A stretch of 64,000 nucleotides of DNA, from NCBI GenBank assembly GCA_009760855.2, contig WPIO01000054.1:2827501-2891500 (forward strand), read 5' to 3'. This document shows positions 32,719 through 46,440 of this stretch, piece after piece. Within the stretch, counting starts at the first letter, position 1. Each line of letters begins with the position of its first letter. The notes under the pieces are model-generated. The model did no database searches. It saw only the letters and a program-made list of their open reading frames with translations, and was not told the origin of the DNA. Made by a program: the position numbers and the translations under genes. This DNA comes from Cristatella mucedo (taxonomy: Eukaryota; Bryozoa; Phylactolaemata; Cristatellidae).

Positions 32719-34257
32719 TTCATGAGTATCCGTTACTCCTAAAAGCGACAAAGACTAAGCAGGTGTTACACAGGTGATTTTTGTATCTCACTTAGCCGAT
32801 AAACGCCTAAATAATTTAGGGTGACGATACGGCTCGCAGGTATACGTTAGGAGCTTAGCCACTGGGAAGCGAAATACGTTCTCGTGCTGAACCTATCAGC
32901 TTTTCTTTGACAATGTTAGCACTGCTAGCTTAGCAGATAATTATATCAGCCCATGCTTGGCCCTATGAGCGGAGATGATGAGATGGTCCGATGAAACTTG
33001 TACAAGTAAAAGCAACAGCTAGTGCCTAATCATAACTTTCTTTTTTTTACCTTGAGATGCAATTTCAACCACTCGGCTGCCCGTATTTTATACAGTCGTT
33101 AAAGAATCAGCGTAATGAATCATTTATCGAGAAGGAAGCTGCTGTGTTTTTTGCCCCATTGATGGATGATTGTATCGAGAGCTACTGTAATTGTGCGATA
33201 TCCCCCCCCCCTTAGAAAACCTCATGGGAGAAGATCTTTGCATAGCTCTAGTCGTACCACCCAGGTGTGCGAGATATAGCCTAACCTATTTGAAAACTAT
33301 ATCCTTTCCTTCGACCCAGATTCGTTAAAAAACCACTCAATAGGCCAACAATAGCTCTAACGAGTCTCCAGCTGAGAATGTCAATGATTGTGCCTTTGAA
33401 TCTAGACTCAGGGAGAGGCCTCGCGAGAATTTTGAATACGTAACGGTATCTGTGACTGAAGGCAGCTCCGACGCTGCCACCTGAAACGCCCTGACTGATT
33501 ACAATACTCCCATCGCGAGCGTATATGACGAACAATAGTGCTTGTGAGCTCGCCAGGTGCATACTATCCGTTGACTTTACCATTGTAAGGAATCGTTTGC
33601 CGATGTGTCAATAAGCTTCTCAAGCGCAGAGGGGCAGCATATTATGTCAATCAATGTCAAAGGGGTGATTTTCGTTGCAGTTCCTAGGTATATTTACAAA
33701 GCAAACGAATTTCATTAGTGTCGGTTCACTTGAAAAGTCGAGTCATTAGGCTAATCAATAAATGCATGCAACAATAGCACAGTCTGTGCAAGCATTTGCT
33801 AATTGGAGTAATTCGACACTGGAAAGCTGGACCTGTGGCTCTAGAGCTTGGGTGCTGCTGGCTGGGTACTTGCTAGTTCTTTTATGTATAGCCTGTCCAT
33901 CAGGCAAGAGACAATCACCAGGTACCTGACACACATTTAATTTGTATAGTAATCCAATAAATTCCGTTGCGTTTTTCAGATCTTGATTTATAAGGAAATA
34001 ATTAAGTGTAAGTTTTGATCCTTTGTAGACTTCTATGGAGAAAGCAAGATTTTCAGGCAGCTCTTTTTTTTTGCTCTGACACTACTTCACGCTAAGCAAT
34101 ACAAGTTTCTCAACCTAGCTACCGCAATAACGAATATATTTACTCTGTAATCAGAAGCCATTTTATCTTGCGAATTTAGCGTATGCCTTATTAGACTGTT
34201 AGTCGCTGTGTTTAGACATACGTTTTTTAGATTCTAACACATATTCCTAAAACATTG

Positions 34258-34440
34258 AGCAGTGATGGCTTGCAAGTTAAGTTGGATGCTTTGCACAACC
34301 TTGATCTCAAAGTCGTAAGTTCGAAAACTACAGTGGGCGATCCAGTTTGAAGCTCCTTATTGCTGTGGTGATAGCTGCTAAGGCTTTTCTGTCACTGTAC
34401 AAAAGAGGCTTTTAAATAAGCCGTGATTTATAAAATCATC
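34258..34440 (+). mobile_element. tRNA-derived SINE, old copy
   Basis: GATGGCTTGCAAGTTAAGTTGG, GTCGTAAGTTCGAAAACTAC and GTGGGCGATCC. It sits at the place in R unit 2 that corresponds to the SINE at 37,858 in R unit 3, so it inserted before the units were duplicated. Confidence 0.6.
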
Positions 34441-35299
34441 TTTAAAACGTGCCACAAATGTTTACGATCATGAATTCTTAGTTTCAGATTAGCTTCAAAC
34501 TCCTCTATGTCATATACTAAAAATTTTTATTAAACATTTTAAGCGGGTAACAACACTATCAAATTATAGGAAATGAAATTTGTTTAACAGTTTTCATACA
34601 GCTGAAAACTTTGGTTGAGATGCCAGACCATGATACCAGGCTGAGACAAAATCATGTATTTTCACTAGTGTCTCAATAGTTTACGATATACTGCCTTTTT
34701 CTGTTGTTTCTCCTATTACGCGATCGTCATTTTCTATCAGCATCACTCTAGCCTTTATGAATTGTAGCTAGAGAGCAACAGTGAACGAGCTGAAATCTCT
34801 ATTAATTCCTATCGATGATTCTCTGAGTTCCCTCAGACTAAGTCGGTGTTGCCTTCAAGATTTTTTAAGACACCCAAATTATAATAGCTTTTCTAAGTCG
34901 ACACGGCACTTCTAGAATGTTGAGCTTACAAGTAGAAAAAAACATTCTCGTGCTGTCAAATTGAGCGTTTCTGGTTTGGCAACTTGGCAACGCTGACACT
35001 GTGAGCTCAGCCTCTACGAATATCAACCTGTGCATGGCACTAGGAGCACAGGTAATTAGATGGTAAGTTCACGCAAATACCAGGAGAAAAAGCGCTATAC
35101 CAGCACCGTAGCTTCGATTTGACTTCTCATCTCCTATATTCTTACATTAATTTTGCCGTCAGCTAGCTGCTGAAGTTAGTCGTGAAATAACTGGCTAGCA
35201 ATGCTGCCAGGTCGTCAATCGCTCCGACTAATGTATTGTCCAGCTCATTATTATATCCGGCCAGAGCCTGGTTACCAACCGAGCTGCTAAAAGAACATG

Positions 35300-36300
35300 A
35301 CGATAATAATAACACTTCAGATATAGTGGTCTCGGAGAAGTCAATCTCTTGCTAGGAGCTTTGCAGTCGCTGGAAAACAAAGGCTGTGGAATGGTTAGTG
35401 GTAGCATGCTCGATAAACCACAAGAACAACATGGATAGAGGGGACATGCACAGGGTCAACATTCAGGTATGGTTAGCTGCAGCATGCACAGTGTCAGCAC
35501 GAATAAGCAAACAAATGTCGGATCACAAGGGGCCACTAAATGCTGTAATAAATGTATGCGTTTTCAATTATTTAAAAATGTTGTCAGATCATGATATGTC
35601 GCGACCCAAGGCTGGAGTGAGTTTTAGGCTTAGCAACCATATGAACTGAAGGCACTGTATCGATAGGATTTTAGCTTTGCACGAGATATAAATTAACAAT
35701 TAGATTCCGAAAAGTGGGTGAAATGATGCTTAGCCTATGCAGCAGTCGATCTGATATGTAGGATGGAGCAAAAGTATGGAGGACGTGAAAGTGAGTGAAA
35801 TAACCCTGCAGTCGATACGTCGCCTGACCGGTAGCCAGAGCAGGTCCGTGAGAAGTAGTGTGATGTGGCTCTAGCAACTGCGAAGCTCACGACAGACGAG
35901 CCTAGATGCAAGGTTTTTCACCATTTGTAAGCGCCTGGTTGCAGGCCGGTAGACCGGCAAGCAGTGAATTACAGAAGTCAAGAGAGTATGTCACAAATGC
36001 ATACACCAACTTAGATTTGATCCCCTGTCTAAACTAACGAGAATTTACAGAGCTGAAAGTAGGCAGACTTGACCGTAGAGGTGATGTAATTGTCTGACAA
36101 AATGTCACTTTTAAAAATGACACCTAGATTTCATGCAAATGTAACTGGAGACACGCTTGCGAAGCTGGTTTTGAGCGTCAGCCTTTCCAAGCTCTAAATA
36201 ACATGAGGCTCGTCCATAACTATCAAGTAAGTTTTATCGCTATTCGATTAAGGAAAATTAGCTGCTATCCATTTGGGGATGTCATCAATTGATGCAGAAA
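35300..36300 (-). mobile_element. L2-like element fragment in R unit 3
   Basis: On the minus strand, 35,671-35,877 encodes LHTFAPSYISDRLLHR, the LxxLAPAYLSDLL segment. The tail lies near 35,310 (AATAATAACACTTCAGATAT). It corresponds to 39,280-40,450 in the next unit and appears to have been duplicated with it. Confidence 0.7.
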
Positions 36301-37857
36301 CGTATTTGGAAGAAATAACAAACCTTTAGTCCCTGTTACATTCATATTACACAAAAATTAGACGAATAAAAAGGAAATGCGACAATATAGACAATATCAA
36401 TACAATATTGCTTTTACAGAAACATGTACATCGTAAACGCTGACCCACCGAAAAAACTTAAAAGCCTTCGGATGCACTAACGGTTAAGCAATTATCACGA
36501 TATAGGAGATTACAAGCAGAAAAGAGAAACGTTTGCCTACTGATATGTCTATTCTCAAACCTGGAACTGGTTAAGGTTTCTTTAAATCGTTTTAAAACGT
36601 GTTCAAGCTTAATTTTCTTATTACACTTTGCATTGCAATTCCATTTGTCTGGCTCCACGTATTATGTATCGTCGATGAAGAATTGGTTCAGTTTTTAAAT
36701 TGGACCAGTTCACAAGACGAAGAAGCTTCTGGAACTTCTCGTCCTATTTATTGGCTACCGTGCAGTATTGGCTACTCTGATGGTGCGATCACCCCTCTTG
36801 AGAAATTCTCTTAGGAATACATCTTTGAATAGCTGTAGTTGTAACATTCTGGTGTGCTAGACATAGCCTAAAACACTTAGAAGCTTTTTCCCGGCCTTCG
36901 ACACAGATTTTGTATGAAACCACTTAGGAGGTCAAACATCCCTCAATAAGTCTCCAGATGCTTTAATTAACTATTTCGACCTTGACTCTAGACTTAAAAT
37001 CAGGGCTCACGTGACTTATAAGTATGCAACGGTATCTGTGACTTTAGGCCACTATGAGGTTACTACAGGCAATTTCCCTACTGATTACAACAGTCCCCCA
37101 TGCACCTTAATCAGGCACCATATTGTTTGTGAGCTCGCCAGGTGCACACTACCTGTTGACGCGATCATTGCAACAACAAATTTGCGTTTGCATTAATAAA
37201 CCTCTCTCACGAGCACATGTGCAGCATTTCATGTCACTAGTTTGTTTAATAAATGTCTGTCACTTCAGTTCTTTTTTTATTTACTAAGCAAATAATTTGC
37301 ATTGCTAACGATTCTCTCGACAATGAAGTAATTAAAATAATCAATATGTGCATGCAAAAAAAGCACAGTGTCTGAGCATTTGCTCACAGGAGTACTTTAA
37401 AGCTGGGCAAAGCTGGACCGAGGTAGTGGCAGAACATGAGCTGTTTCTCTAGCTCAAGGCTACGGCCGGCAAGATACTTGCTTGATCTTTTATCTAGACG
37501 TTCAACTTTAGACAAGAGACAAACATCAGTTTTCTTTAGCACATTTAAGTCGTATTTTTATGGAAAAAGTTTAACTCTGTTATTCGGATCTTGCTTTAAA
37601 ATCTATTATTAAAACCCAGGTTGTGCTCTACGGTAAAATACCTAGCAGAAAGCGAGATTTCCCGCAGCTGTTTTCAGCTTCACTGCTACCTCGCTCTTAG
37701 CAGTATTTAATAGTTTCACCACCAAGCTACCAAAAACGAATATATTCACCATTTAAGATAGAGCCATTTTATCTTGTGATTTGAGTACGTGTCCTATTTG
37801 ATATGTAATCGCCGTATTTAGAAACTCTTGGTTATATTGTAATAGATTTTCGTTCAA

Positions 37858-38030
37858 TCGCTAGCCGTGATGGCATACTAGGTTAAGCAGCTGCTTTTCA
37901 CGACCCCAGTTCCAAGGTCGTGGGTTCGAACCCTGTAGTTGGCCATACTTTATTGCTGCTATAAATAGTGGTGATGGCAGCTACGTCTCTTCCCTCCCTC
38001 TAAAACGAAGCTTTAAATCGTGAATTATTT
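37858..38030 (+). mobile_element. tRNA-derived SINE
   Basis: TACTAGGTTAAGCAGCTGCTTTTCACGACC, GACCCCAGTTCCAAGGTC, a perfect B box GGTTCGAACCC, then CTTTATTGCTGCTATAAATAG and AAACGAAGCTTTAAATCGTGA. Orthologous in position to the copy in R unit 2. Confidence 0.75.
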
Positions 38031-39279
38031 ACAAAATAAAAACTAAAACCTTTTTAAAATGGTTATCGATCACAAAATCGAATTTTTAGGTTAGTCTTTT
38101 AAACCCTCATATCTCTATAAGTGAATTTTTTATTACGAAGATGTATCGCAGTAATTTAGTTTCGATATGATCATTCCCAGCTGGCCAGCGTTTTAAAGTA
38201 ATCAAGTTCCCCTTTGAGCATTAGTCTAACATATGATTTTGAATCGCGCGAAACTTTCAAGCATTTAACGCCAGTCAAGCCGGATCATATAATGTAGGAA
38301 ATTATAGAAATGTTGGTGATTGCAGCAATCCTGAAGCGATGTCACAATTACGATAAACTACCCAGCCTATCCCAATTTCATCTTAGTGGGTACTGGTATC
38401 GGCCTTTTTTGTAACCGTTGGCGGAGGTGCTTGTCGGTCTGAAGATCGAGGCGGTCTTAAACGTGGGGTGAAGTTCGGAGCCTGCTTGAAATAGGAGGAA
38501 GCATTTAGCACATTTTAAAATAACTCCATTAGGAAGCACTCCCATATTGCAGGTATTTCTCACTGGATTTGTTGAAGGAGATGGTTGCACACGTTCAGCT
38601 CTTCCGACTTTCACCTGGAGGTAGGTCTTGTTTACATTTCGGTATACCTTTTTTCCGATATACTGCCTATAACTGTGTTGTCTATTAATAGGCGATCGTG
38701 ATTTTCTATCAGCATCACGTCTAGAGTCTGTGAATTGTGGCTAAAGTGCAGCTGCGAAGGAGCTTAAGTCTCTATATGAATCCCTGCTGATGACTCCCTG
38801 AATCTAGGCAGACTAAGCCGGGAGGATTACAATGAAAATTTGTTATGTCACTTGAATTGGAATTGCCTTTCTGTGTCGACACGGATTGCAAAGCATTATG
38901 AGCTCAGCAGTGGAGGAGACATTATCGTAGTTGCAAAGTACAGTGCTTTTCGGATTAGATAACTTGACATTGCTCGAACTGTGAGCTCAGCCAATATCGG
39001 TCTATGAGTATCACTATGAGCAAAGGTAATCATGTAGTCTTTTCGCTCTAGTTTCAGTAAAAAAAAGTTTGCATACAAATACCGCAGCTTTGATTAAACT
39101 TCTCATCGTCTTTATTAATATATATTTTTTGGCTTTCAATGGAATGCGGAATTTAGTCGTGATACAACTGGCTAGCACTGCTGCCCGGTCGTCGATGACT
39201 ACGATTCAGAACCGTGCAACTCACTACTGTATCCGGCCAAAGCCCCCGAACCGATCGTGCTGGTAGCAGATCATAATAT

Positions 39280-40450
39280 GAATAGCATTACATCCGATAC
39301 AGTGCTCTCAAATAATCTATTTCTAGGCACTTTTCATTTGCTGCAAATGAAGCACGGTCGAATAGTTAGTGGTAGCATGCTCAATATACAACAGAAATAA
39401 CATCTTAAGAAGTGACATACAAAGGGTCAACATGCAAGTATAGTTGGTATCAGCATGCACACTGTCAGCACGAAGAAGTTCATAGATGTTGAATCATAGG
39501 GTCCAGCTAAACACTGTGATAAATTGATGCGTTTTAGCTATTTTTAAATGTGGTCAAGTCAGAATATGTCGTCAGGCAAGACGAGAGTGAGTTCAAGGCT
39601 TTTGGGAGCATACGAACTAAAGATACAGTCTCTGATTCATTTGAGCTAGTTAGGAGGTATAGGTAAACAGTTAGATTCCGAAAAGTGGGTGACATGATGC
39701 TTAGCCTCATGGGGCAGTAGATCTGATATGTAGGCTGGAGCCAAAATAAATTGACCTAAACGTGAATGACACAACCTTGAAGTTGATGTGTTGCTTGACT
39801 GGGAGCTGGTAAAGGTCGGTGAGAACCAGTGAGATGTGGCAACTGCTGAGCTTACGACAGGCAAGCCTGGTTGCAGGGTTTTACATAAGCTGTAAGTGCC
39901 TGGTTGCACATGCCGGTTAACCGGCAAGCATTGGGTTAAAGAAGTCAAGGCGGGATGTCCCAAATGCTTAGACCAATTTAGATATGGTATCCTGTGTAAA
40001 CAAGCCCGAATTTAAGCAATTTTATGTAGCTGAAAGTAAGTAGACTTGAACGTCAAGCTGATGTGATCGTTAAATAAAAGCTAAATTTGGAGCATGCTAT
40101 CTGGATTTCAGGCAGATTCAACAAGAGATATGCTGTCAGCATTGATTTTTAGTGTCAGTCATTCATATTTCCGAATCGCATTCGGTTTTTGCATAGCTAG
40201 TAAGTTGGTTTTATCATCATTCAATTTAAGAAAGTTAGCTGCAATCCGCATGTGGGTGTCATCAATTGATGCAGTGAAGAATTTGAGAGCATTCGACTTG
40301 CTGGAGGGCTTAGGAGTCAAAGCAAGGTACGACTGAGGTTCAATTTTATGGAGGAGAAAGCCTTAATTGTTCCTGGTAATCACAAAGGCAAGTTGGAGAA
40401 TGTAGACCGTGCGAAGAACTGGACCAATTAAAGAGTCTTGCCTGTCCCAG
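39280..40450 (-). mobile_element. L2-like element fragment in R unit 4
   Basis: On the minus strand the frames contain LAPAYISDLLPHEAKHHVTH and KTLQPGLPVVSSAVATSHW. The 3' tail lies at about 39,290-39,350. The element extends further 5' than most (to about 40,450) and includes sequence shared with 16,768-16,815. Confidence 0.72.
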
Positions 40451-40824
40451 CACAGAAATCCTGTCCGGCTACAGACATATTCACAAAACTTCAATTTTCT
40501 ATGATTAACATTGCTAACTGGTGAGCTTACGTCAGTAGGACTAAAAGTAGAATAGCTATGATCTCTTTGCCATCGTGTTGATTCTTCTTGAGGTTTTGAG
40601 CCGATAAAGATCATTCAACTGCTTTTTTCCGCTTAAATTTGAGGCCGCACTTAGCTGCCCAAAATGTGGAATACCAAAATTCAGTTTAGACAGAGAAATT
40701 TGAAGCAAATCTGTAACTACGATTTCGTGATCACGATCGATTCTGGTATGTTTCACATTTCATTTTATTGATGCTAGCTGCCTTAACAGCATCTTTTCTG
40801 TAGCGACAGATGAAACTTAGCGGC

Positions 40825-40945
40825 TATTCCCATCGAATGCAGCTGCAATGGAGGATCGCCCACTGCAGAATGTGGACCCCTGACTTTGGGACCAATGTCA
40901 TAAAAAGCGATGGGCTTAACTAGAGTGATATCACGGCTCACTATT
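40825..40945 (-). mobile_element. tRNA-derived SINE, inverted
   Basis: GCAGCTGCAATGGAGGATCGCCCACTGCAG, GACCCCTGACTTTGGGACCAATGTC and AAAAAGCGATGGGCTTAAC are the reverse complement of the family head and B-box region. Degraded. Confidence 0.6.
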
Positions 40946-41079
40946 TTAGGAATAATTGTTGAAATAAAAAGAATTTTTTATAAACACAGTGATTGACAAT
41001 CTAATAAGGGGTTAGCTAAATTAAAAAACTTGCTTCACGTAAGACATTTAATATTTTAATTATTTTGGAGGCTTAGATA

Positions 41080-41830
41080 AGAAGCTTGCAATCATCACTT
41101 AGGGTCAGGTTGCAGTGGAGCTAAAAGTAGCTGCCCGAATACCTTGCTTTCCTCACACAATTCTACCATAAAGGCTAACCCATACAGCAGGCATAGAATT
41201 TATAGCAAGAACTAAAGCGCATAATTTGAATCTAGTAGATTACCATTTAGCTCAAAGTTCCTAAAAGGACTTGATAATTGTCTCTTGTCTGACGTTGAGC
41301 CTGTAAATGAAAGAACTATCAAGTACCTCTCTCACAACGCTATCGCTCCAGAGCCAAAACTTGTGTTTCGCCACCACCTCAAGCTTTCCTCTGCTGTATA
41401 ATACTCCTATGAACGAACTCATACGTAGATTGAGCTATTTTCGCAAGCACTTATTGATTTGCTTAATGACTAAGTTATCAAGTGAATTGGTAACAATCCA
41501 TCTCGTGTCCTTAGCAAATAAATCTAGGAATTATAATGACAAACAAATATTAGACAAACCACTCACATATAAAGTCGCTGCAATGCTCGTTAGAGGCTTG
41601 TTGACCCATTGGCAAACGTTTTATTACGATGTTTGCATCAATGATTATTGTGCAGCTGGCGTTCTCCACGCTTTATTGTTTGTGATTCAGATGCATGGCG
41701 TGAGTGTCGGAAACACTCCGGAGTCTGATGATACTAACCTTAAAGCGGCTTCTAGTCAGGGATGCCATTACAGATTTAGAAATCACATTCCTGCTTCTTG
41801 AGTCAGGATTCAAGCATTTCACCCTTGACC
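41080..41830 (-). repeat. Inverted partial R unit
   Basis: Reverse complement of R-unit sequence around the GCTCGCCAGGTGC landmark: GCTCCAGAGCCAAAACTTGTG, GTTAGAGGCTTG and AACGTTTTATTACGATGTTTGC match inverted parts of 33,540-33,900. The 164-codon open frame at 41,307-41,801 runs through it and is not conserved in the direct copies. Confidence 0.5.
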
Positions 41831-44800
41831 TCTGATGGAGAGTCGTGAAAGCATATCTGGCCTTATGAGTTATTTTATCATAAATCAAAGTTGAACGGCG
41901 GGCAATTACTGCTAGGCTATGGCTCCCTAACCTTGATGGTACGACTGGGGCCTTCACAAGAGCAGGGAGATCTCACATTCAGTGGTTCCATCATGACCAT
42001 GCTCTGCCCGGGTGCAAGTAGCACTACATATTTGTCTAAGGAAATTGTGTGCACATTATTAAACGACGTTATTTAATACAACGTGCAATCGTTAAAAATA
42101 GTATTGCATTGTTGGAGCAGCAAAAACAGCTCGGACCTTTTTTCAAACGATCCAAAGTGATACGTATGCGGCTATTGAAGTGTGACTGAATAGATCATAC
42201 TGCAATATTTTCTCAACTTTGCATGTCATCTCCTTTATCGTGTTTGCTAGTGCACGTCAGCGCTTCCAGATTAAAGGCATTCGTCAAATAGTTGTTTCAA
42301 TGTCATTCAGCAGTGGGCTTCAGGCTTTGGGGCCATCGGAACTGAAGGACAAAGAAGATAACTTATGAGGTGAAGCAGCAACCTTGGCTTCCCCCTTGCA
42401 CCCAGGAAATAGCACAGGCTTCGAGCAGGCAACATGCAACGCTCTGGTGTTGCACACAGCCTTTGCGGAGTTCAAGAATAAAATAGTTTTAAGCATACAG
42501 GTAAGCTGGCGTTCGCAGAATTGCAGCTGAGCTTTCTTCCTACTGCTTATGCAATGATACTTGTTACTTAAAGCGACAGCGGGAATCTTTTTAGTCTAAT
42601 CGTGTTACGTATTTTAACTAATGCTTCTAGTGTTTCAGAAATACTGCCTTTAATTGTTATGTCTCCTATTGAATGAACTTTAAATGTAATCAGCATCGCT
42701 TTAGCCATTGTAACTTGTAGCAGAAGTACTGTAGTAAATGAGCATACATTTCTTTATGAATTATTATCGATAACATTCTGAAGTCACGCACACTTAGCAG
42801 GTGTTACACTAAGGATTTGTTAAGAGACTCATATTCCAAATGTCCTTCTTTGTCGACATGGCTTGCATTACAATTTGACCTTACTTGTTGGGTAGCCTTT
42901 CTCGTGCTGACGCAATGAGTTTTTCTGATTAGTCAAATGGAAAATGTTCACAATGTTAGCTCAGCCACTAATGGTATCGGCCTATGTATTCCACTATGAG
43001 CATATATAGTTAGATAGTCTGTTCAGGCAACAAAACCAGCTACACCGATCCCATAGCTTCGATTCAACTTTTTGTCGTCTTTATTATTACATTCTTTTTG
43101 CAGTCAAAAATCTGCTGAAGTTAGTTGTGATATAACTGACTAGCACAGCCGCCATGTCATCAATGCCTCAGAGTCAAGTACTGTATCACTAATTATTGTA
43201 TCGGACGAGGACCGGGACACCAATCATGGTTCTAGTTGAACATTAGCTCTTTAGAGTTCTCTACGTAGAAATCCAGCTGGAATTCGCCGCCTTCGCAAAT
43301 TTTTACGAATCTGTAAAAAACGTATTTCCCTGACGATTATTGATAAATCAAAAGCTCGCATATCCACCGATTTCTTGGATGTTACCACTAGCTAGTTCGC
43401 ACAATTACAACGGTGGTTATAAAAAAATAAGGCCTGTCTTAAATTGCACCAGCCTTGTCATGCACTGATCTGCACCAAGTACCTCGATTTGAGAGATAAA
43501 AAACTTCAAGGAGACAAGTTTGTATGATAATCTATCTTTCTACGATCATAGAACTGCTAATGCAGATTCGCAAAAACATCAAGCCCAACGTAAAATGCAC
43601 TCGATTTGAGTCGTACTGAGGTGCACGAAGGACGACGAATCGCGAGATGACAAGCAGACAAGAGAACTGTCTGTAAGTTGTTTAGAATGCGACGTCCACG
43701 TGCAAACCTATAGCTGCTTAATCTTTGCTTAATTCGTTTAAAAGCGTCGAAGTACACGTTTAAAATACGATATTGTAATCCAATTCTAACCGCTAGCCTT
43801 TTTTTATTTAGTAACATCGTTTAAGATTGGGCGAATAATTTCGTGAGACAAACATGTAATGCTACTTGCCCCTTTGCTTGGTATTTTAATGACAGCACCA
43901 ATAAATGGGAGATTTCCTGGCTCTTTAGATAGCCTAAGTCATATAATACAGGTGTGGAAGAAGAAACTTATCTTGTGTAATAGCTATTATCCTGCCTCCA
44001 GTACGATTTATTTTAAAGCGACTCAGGACGCAGTACATATCTCACCACTACTCCAGCTGAGATCTACGGTAGAATCATTGACCCCGATTAAAGAAGAGGG
44101 TGCGCAACATCTGAATCCCTAACGGAATTTCTTACAAAAAGACGCTCTGAGTATGATATGTGCAGATTTGAGACTAACTCTGACGTTGAAGCCTTGCATC
44201 AGAATCACTCACTATTAGGCCTGTAGGCTCGCCAGGTGCTCACTTCCTATTGGCGCAAACATTGTAATAACACGTTTGCCAATGCACGAACAAGCTTTGG
44301 ACAAGCTGAGATGTAGCATTTTACGTCAGTGGTTTGGCCAATGCGTGGCTGTCAATTGCAGTTTATAGATTTCATTTCTAAGAATAAAAGTTGCGTGTCA
44401 ACTGATTAAACTCAGCTACGCTTTTCGCGTCAAGTTCGTTGTATTGAATTGAACAAGTTTCACGTGTGAAAAGTCGGCGACGCTCTTTTTGACGAATTTT
44501 TCAAAATAAAATCTCATTTCCAGAATTCCTTGCGTCTCCGTAGTCAGTTTGGTCTGGTCGTGATTGCCTATGGATCTTCCATGCATCTATTTTGACGGTT
44601 GGGCGTCTGTAAAATGACCACTCGACAGATTCGAATATCCTCTTGCTACTATAAGTTGTAGTTGGACAAAGTGGTTCATTAAATATCCAGCACTGATCTA
44701 TTTCATTCAAAAAATCGAAAGAAAGAAGCTGTGCTCGTTTGAATGAACATAGCTACGAAATTCAATTAATCCACACAATTACATAACAAGGGCTTGGGGT

Positions 44801-44889
44801 CTAGCTGATCTGCTGCACAAGTTTCCGCCGCCTCACATCCTCAGGCCGTTAGTGGAGGAGAAAGTGTATGTTCTATAATTAGGTTTATA

Positions 44890-44934
44890 GACCGCTGCTG
44901 CTGCTGAGGCGTTTTCTCAGCAGCAGCAGCGGTC
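44890..44934. repeat. Perfect 19-bp inverted repeat with CTG/CAG arms
   Basis: GACCGCTGCTGCTGCTGAG at 44,890-44,908 and its exact complement CTCAGCAGCAGCAGCGGTC at 44,916-44,934, separated by the 7-base loop GCGTTTT. No terminal duplication was recognised beside it. Confidence 0.95.
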
Positions 44935-45654
44935 CAGGCTGTGGATGATTCCTCTTCGCAATCTTCACTCAGCGTCGTCTGCTGCTGCCGACTTCAGTGC
45001 ATAGAGCCCATGATATCTGAGCTACCTCCAAGGTGCTCACTACCTCTACTGCTCTAGTGAGTTTGCAATTATTCTCACTTTGTCTTTTTCGCCTGACATT
45101 AGGCCAGCATGGTGAGACAATACAGTCCTATTGCCGCATATGGTTAGACTATGCCTTTAAAAACTCTCCCGCGTAACCTCATCATATAAATTGCGGCTAT
45201 GATGAGTTTAAGGTGGACATACAATAAACTACATTACTCTTAACGTCGTTCCGCATTCGCAATCCTGACGCTCGCTGACGTGGCGCAAGTTCATCGGAGG
45301 AGCTGTGTTTACAATGGAAGTGATTCAAGCACCCTTCCTATTTCTGTCCGTGAAGGTGTTTCTGGGTACAGGTTAAACTAGATTAATTTACATTACCCCA
45401 CCTTAGCTAAAGGCTTGCAGCCTGCTCAGTTTTCATATTTTGAAATGACAAATCTTTGGTCCTGAGACAACTAAGTACGTTGGCAGAGCCAACATTTTTA
45501 ATTTTTAGCCTCCTGCGAAAAGAGACCTAGCATCATTGTTCATAAGCACATCCGAAAAAGTCCATTTGGTGCAAATACTTCTTGACGTCATTTCACATGA
45601 ATATGGCTATTAGCTATTTTATTACTCTGAAACGACATAATAAACTCTCACTGC

Positions 45655-45655
45655 A

Positions 45656-45683
<28 letters not shown>
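45655..45683. repeat. (TA)n microsatellite
   Basis: About 29 bases of uninterrupted TA. Confidence 0.95.
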
Positions 45684-45687
<4 letters not shown>

Positions 45688-45839
45688 TTTGTATTAGGCA
45701 ACGACAAAGTAAACAGTCTGCTTGTTTAAGCACTGTACTGGTTTCTAGAATTGCTAATACATTTCATTACTGATTCTGCATGACAATAATTTAACACCAT
45801 CTTTTCAATGGCGACAGAAGAAAATGTAATACTTTCACT

Positions 45840-46000
45840 ACCACTTGTAGCAGCAATAAAGAATTCCACACCCCAGGATACCAACCCCAATCTGGGAACC
45901 GAGGTCGCGAAAAGCAACCGCTCATAGAGTGCCGTTATGGCACTCACTAGGGCTGGAACCAACAACAGTTGCCAAATCTCTGTCAGGGCAAACGATTTAA
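45840..46000 (-). mobile_element. tRNA-derived SINE, inverted
   Basis: GTAGCAGCAATAAAGAATTCCACACCCCAGG, AACCGAGGTCGCGAAAAGCAACCGCT and the following bases are the reverse complement of the SINE head, including the GTTGCTTTTCGCGACCTCGG segment. Confidence 0.65.
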
Positions 46001-46240
46001 CCATTGAGTCTGCACAGACTTTACATCCAGTGACAAATGAATTTATTAGTTTTTTACGCCATGTAATTTTGATTTCATGGAATGAGGAAAAAAGTAGAAA
46101 TATAAAAGGGATATGCGAAGGCAATACTCAACTTATGACGTAGCATTAAAATCATGACGGTATAGTTTAGCCATTACATGGAAACAAATTATAAGAAATA
46201 TTAGATGATTACCTGCCTCATTTGTGTCTAGCGTTAACAG

Positions 46241-46440
<200 letters not shown>

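Larger units (their letters stand above)
29040..44480 (+). repeat. Array of about five diverged R units (unrecognised non-coding repeat)
   Basis: Three sets of landmarks recur in the same order. (a) CTATCAGCATCAC near 34,735, 38,710 and 42,695. (b) A GAGCTCAGCC block with CTTCGATT(C/T)(G/A)ACTT(C/T)T near 35,000, 38,980 and 42,960. (c) GCTCGCCAGGTGC at about 33,550, 37,135 and 44,230, diverged at 31,017. Copies: about 29.04-31.98, 32.72-34.68, 34.68-38.65, 38.65-41.05 and 42.6-44.48 kb, plus an inverted piece at 41.08-41.83. Length differences come largely from L2 insertions. No conserved reading frame is seen. Confidence 0.7.

Noticed and set aside
36599-36814. 71-codon open frame with a signal-peptide-like N-terminus
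   Set aside because: Lies inside an R unit; the matching places near 30,050 and 43,800 have no such frame, so the hydrophobic start is chance.
41307-41801. 164-codon open frame
   Set aside because: Runs through an inverted R-unit piece and is not preserved in the direct copies.
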